Of a stretch of DNA of 20,016 nt, positions 19,915-20,016 are shown piece by piece. Under the pieces are notes generated by a model. The model saw nothing but the letters and a program-made list of their open reading frames with translations. It was not told the origin of the DNA and ran no database searches. Positions within the stretch are counted from its first letter, which is position 1; each line of letters starts with the position of its first letter. Position numbers and translations under genes: made by a program. Source of the DNA: JAVBOD01 sp031551045 (GTDB taxonomy: Bacteria; Bacteroidota; Bacteroidia; Bacteroidales; UBA932); assembly GCA_031551045.1 (NCBI GenBank), contig JAVBOD010000043.1:1-20016 (forward strand), given 5' to 3'.

Positions 19915-20016
19915 TTATTCTACCACCAACCATGTGTATCCAGCCGCGGGAATCGTTACCGGAATTTCTATACAATAAGTTCTGTCCAATTTGTAAGAAA
20001 CAGGATTTTTTTCTTC
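19915..20016 (-). CDS. C-terminal fragment of an unidentified protein
   Basis: The minus strand is open from the window edge to a TAA at 19915-19917, giving the last 33 residues of a protein, ending IPAAGYTWLVVE. The frame has alternating hydrophobic residues suggesting a final beta-strand pair, as in the C-terminal domain of some secreted or sugar-acting enzymes. That is too little to name a family. It converges on the KamA-family gene. Confidence 0.6.
   Translation of the reverse strand, partial: EEKNPVSYKLDRTYCIEIPVTIPAAGYTWLVVE

Noticed and set aside
1..20016. tRNA or rRNA genes.
   Set aside because: No cloverleaf with a TTCRA-type T-loop or conserved rRNA segment was noticed in the intergenic regions. 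A tRNAscan run would settle this.

Overview
The window looks like a chromosomal segment of a Bacteroidota bacterium, most likely of the order Bacteroidales. The grounds are promoters of the Bacteroidota form TTTG-N19/20-TANNTTTG, a near absence of Shine-Dalgarno sequences, L36 and S14 proteins without zinc ligands, a ferritin of the Bacteroides DPSL type, and intergenic palindromes of kinds common in this phylum. No species can be named from the sequence alone.

The left two thirds (13401 down to 2048, minus strand) hold the spc and alpha ribosomal protein clusters plus the last three genes of the S10 cluster. The order is rplP-rpmC-rpsQ-rplN-rplX-rplE-rpsN-rpsH-rplF-rplR-rpsE-rpmD-rplO-secY-map-infA-rpmJ-rpsM-rpsK-rpsD-rpoA-rplQ. 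A strong two-sided hairpin terminator (1981-2026) ends the cluster. Behind it, also on the minus strand, enolase and a DPS-like ferritin sit 6 bases apart. The usual upstream neighbour of rplP, rpsC, is absent. Instead rplP has its own consensus promoter and a leader of about 140 bases, and a second promoter precedes rpmJ. Every gap above about 90 bases inside the cluster is largely filled by an inverted repeat.

The right third (13720-19718, plus strand) holds five separately spaced genes: an LpxH-like UDP-2,3-diacylglucosamine pyrophosphatase, a YjbQ-family protein, a PIF1/RecD-like helicase with a C-terminal helix-turn-helix, a cyclophilin-type lipoprotein, and a KamA-family radical SAM/PLP protein. 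The first four have a TANNTTTG box 13-26 bases before the ATG, so each probably has its own promoter; these boxes also exclude longer alternative starts. Palindromic and REP-like repeats lie between these genes. The last 102 bases hold the C-terminus of an unidentified minus-strand gene.

Most of the window is housekeeping DNA, and I see no clear new multi-gene system. The points most worth following are the split S10 cluster with its possible attenuator, three isolated strong Shine-Dalgarno sites in an otherwise SD-poor operon, the lysine/alanine tails on L5 and L17, and the KamA homologue that seems to lack the lysine-binding aspartates.
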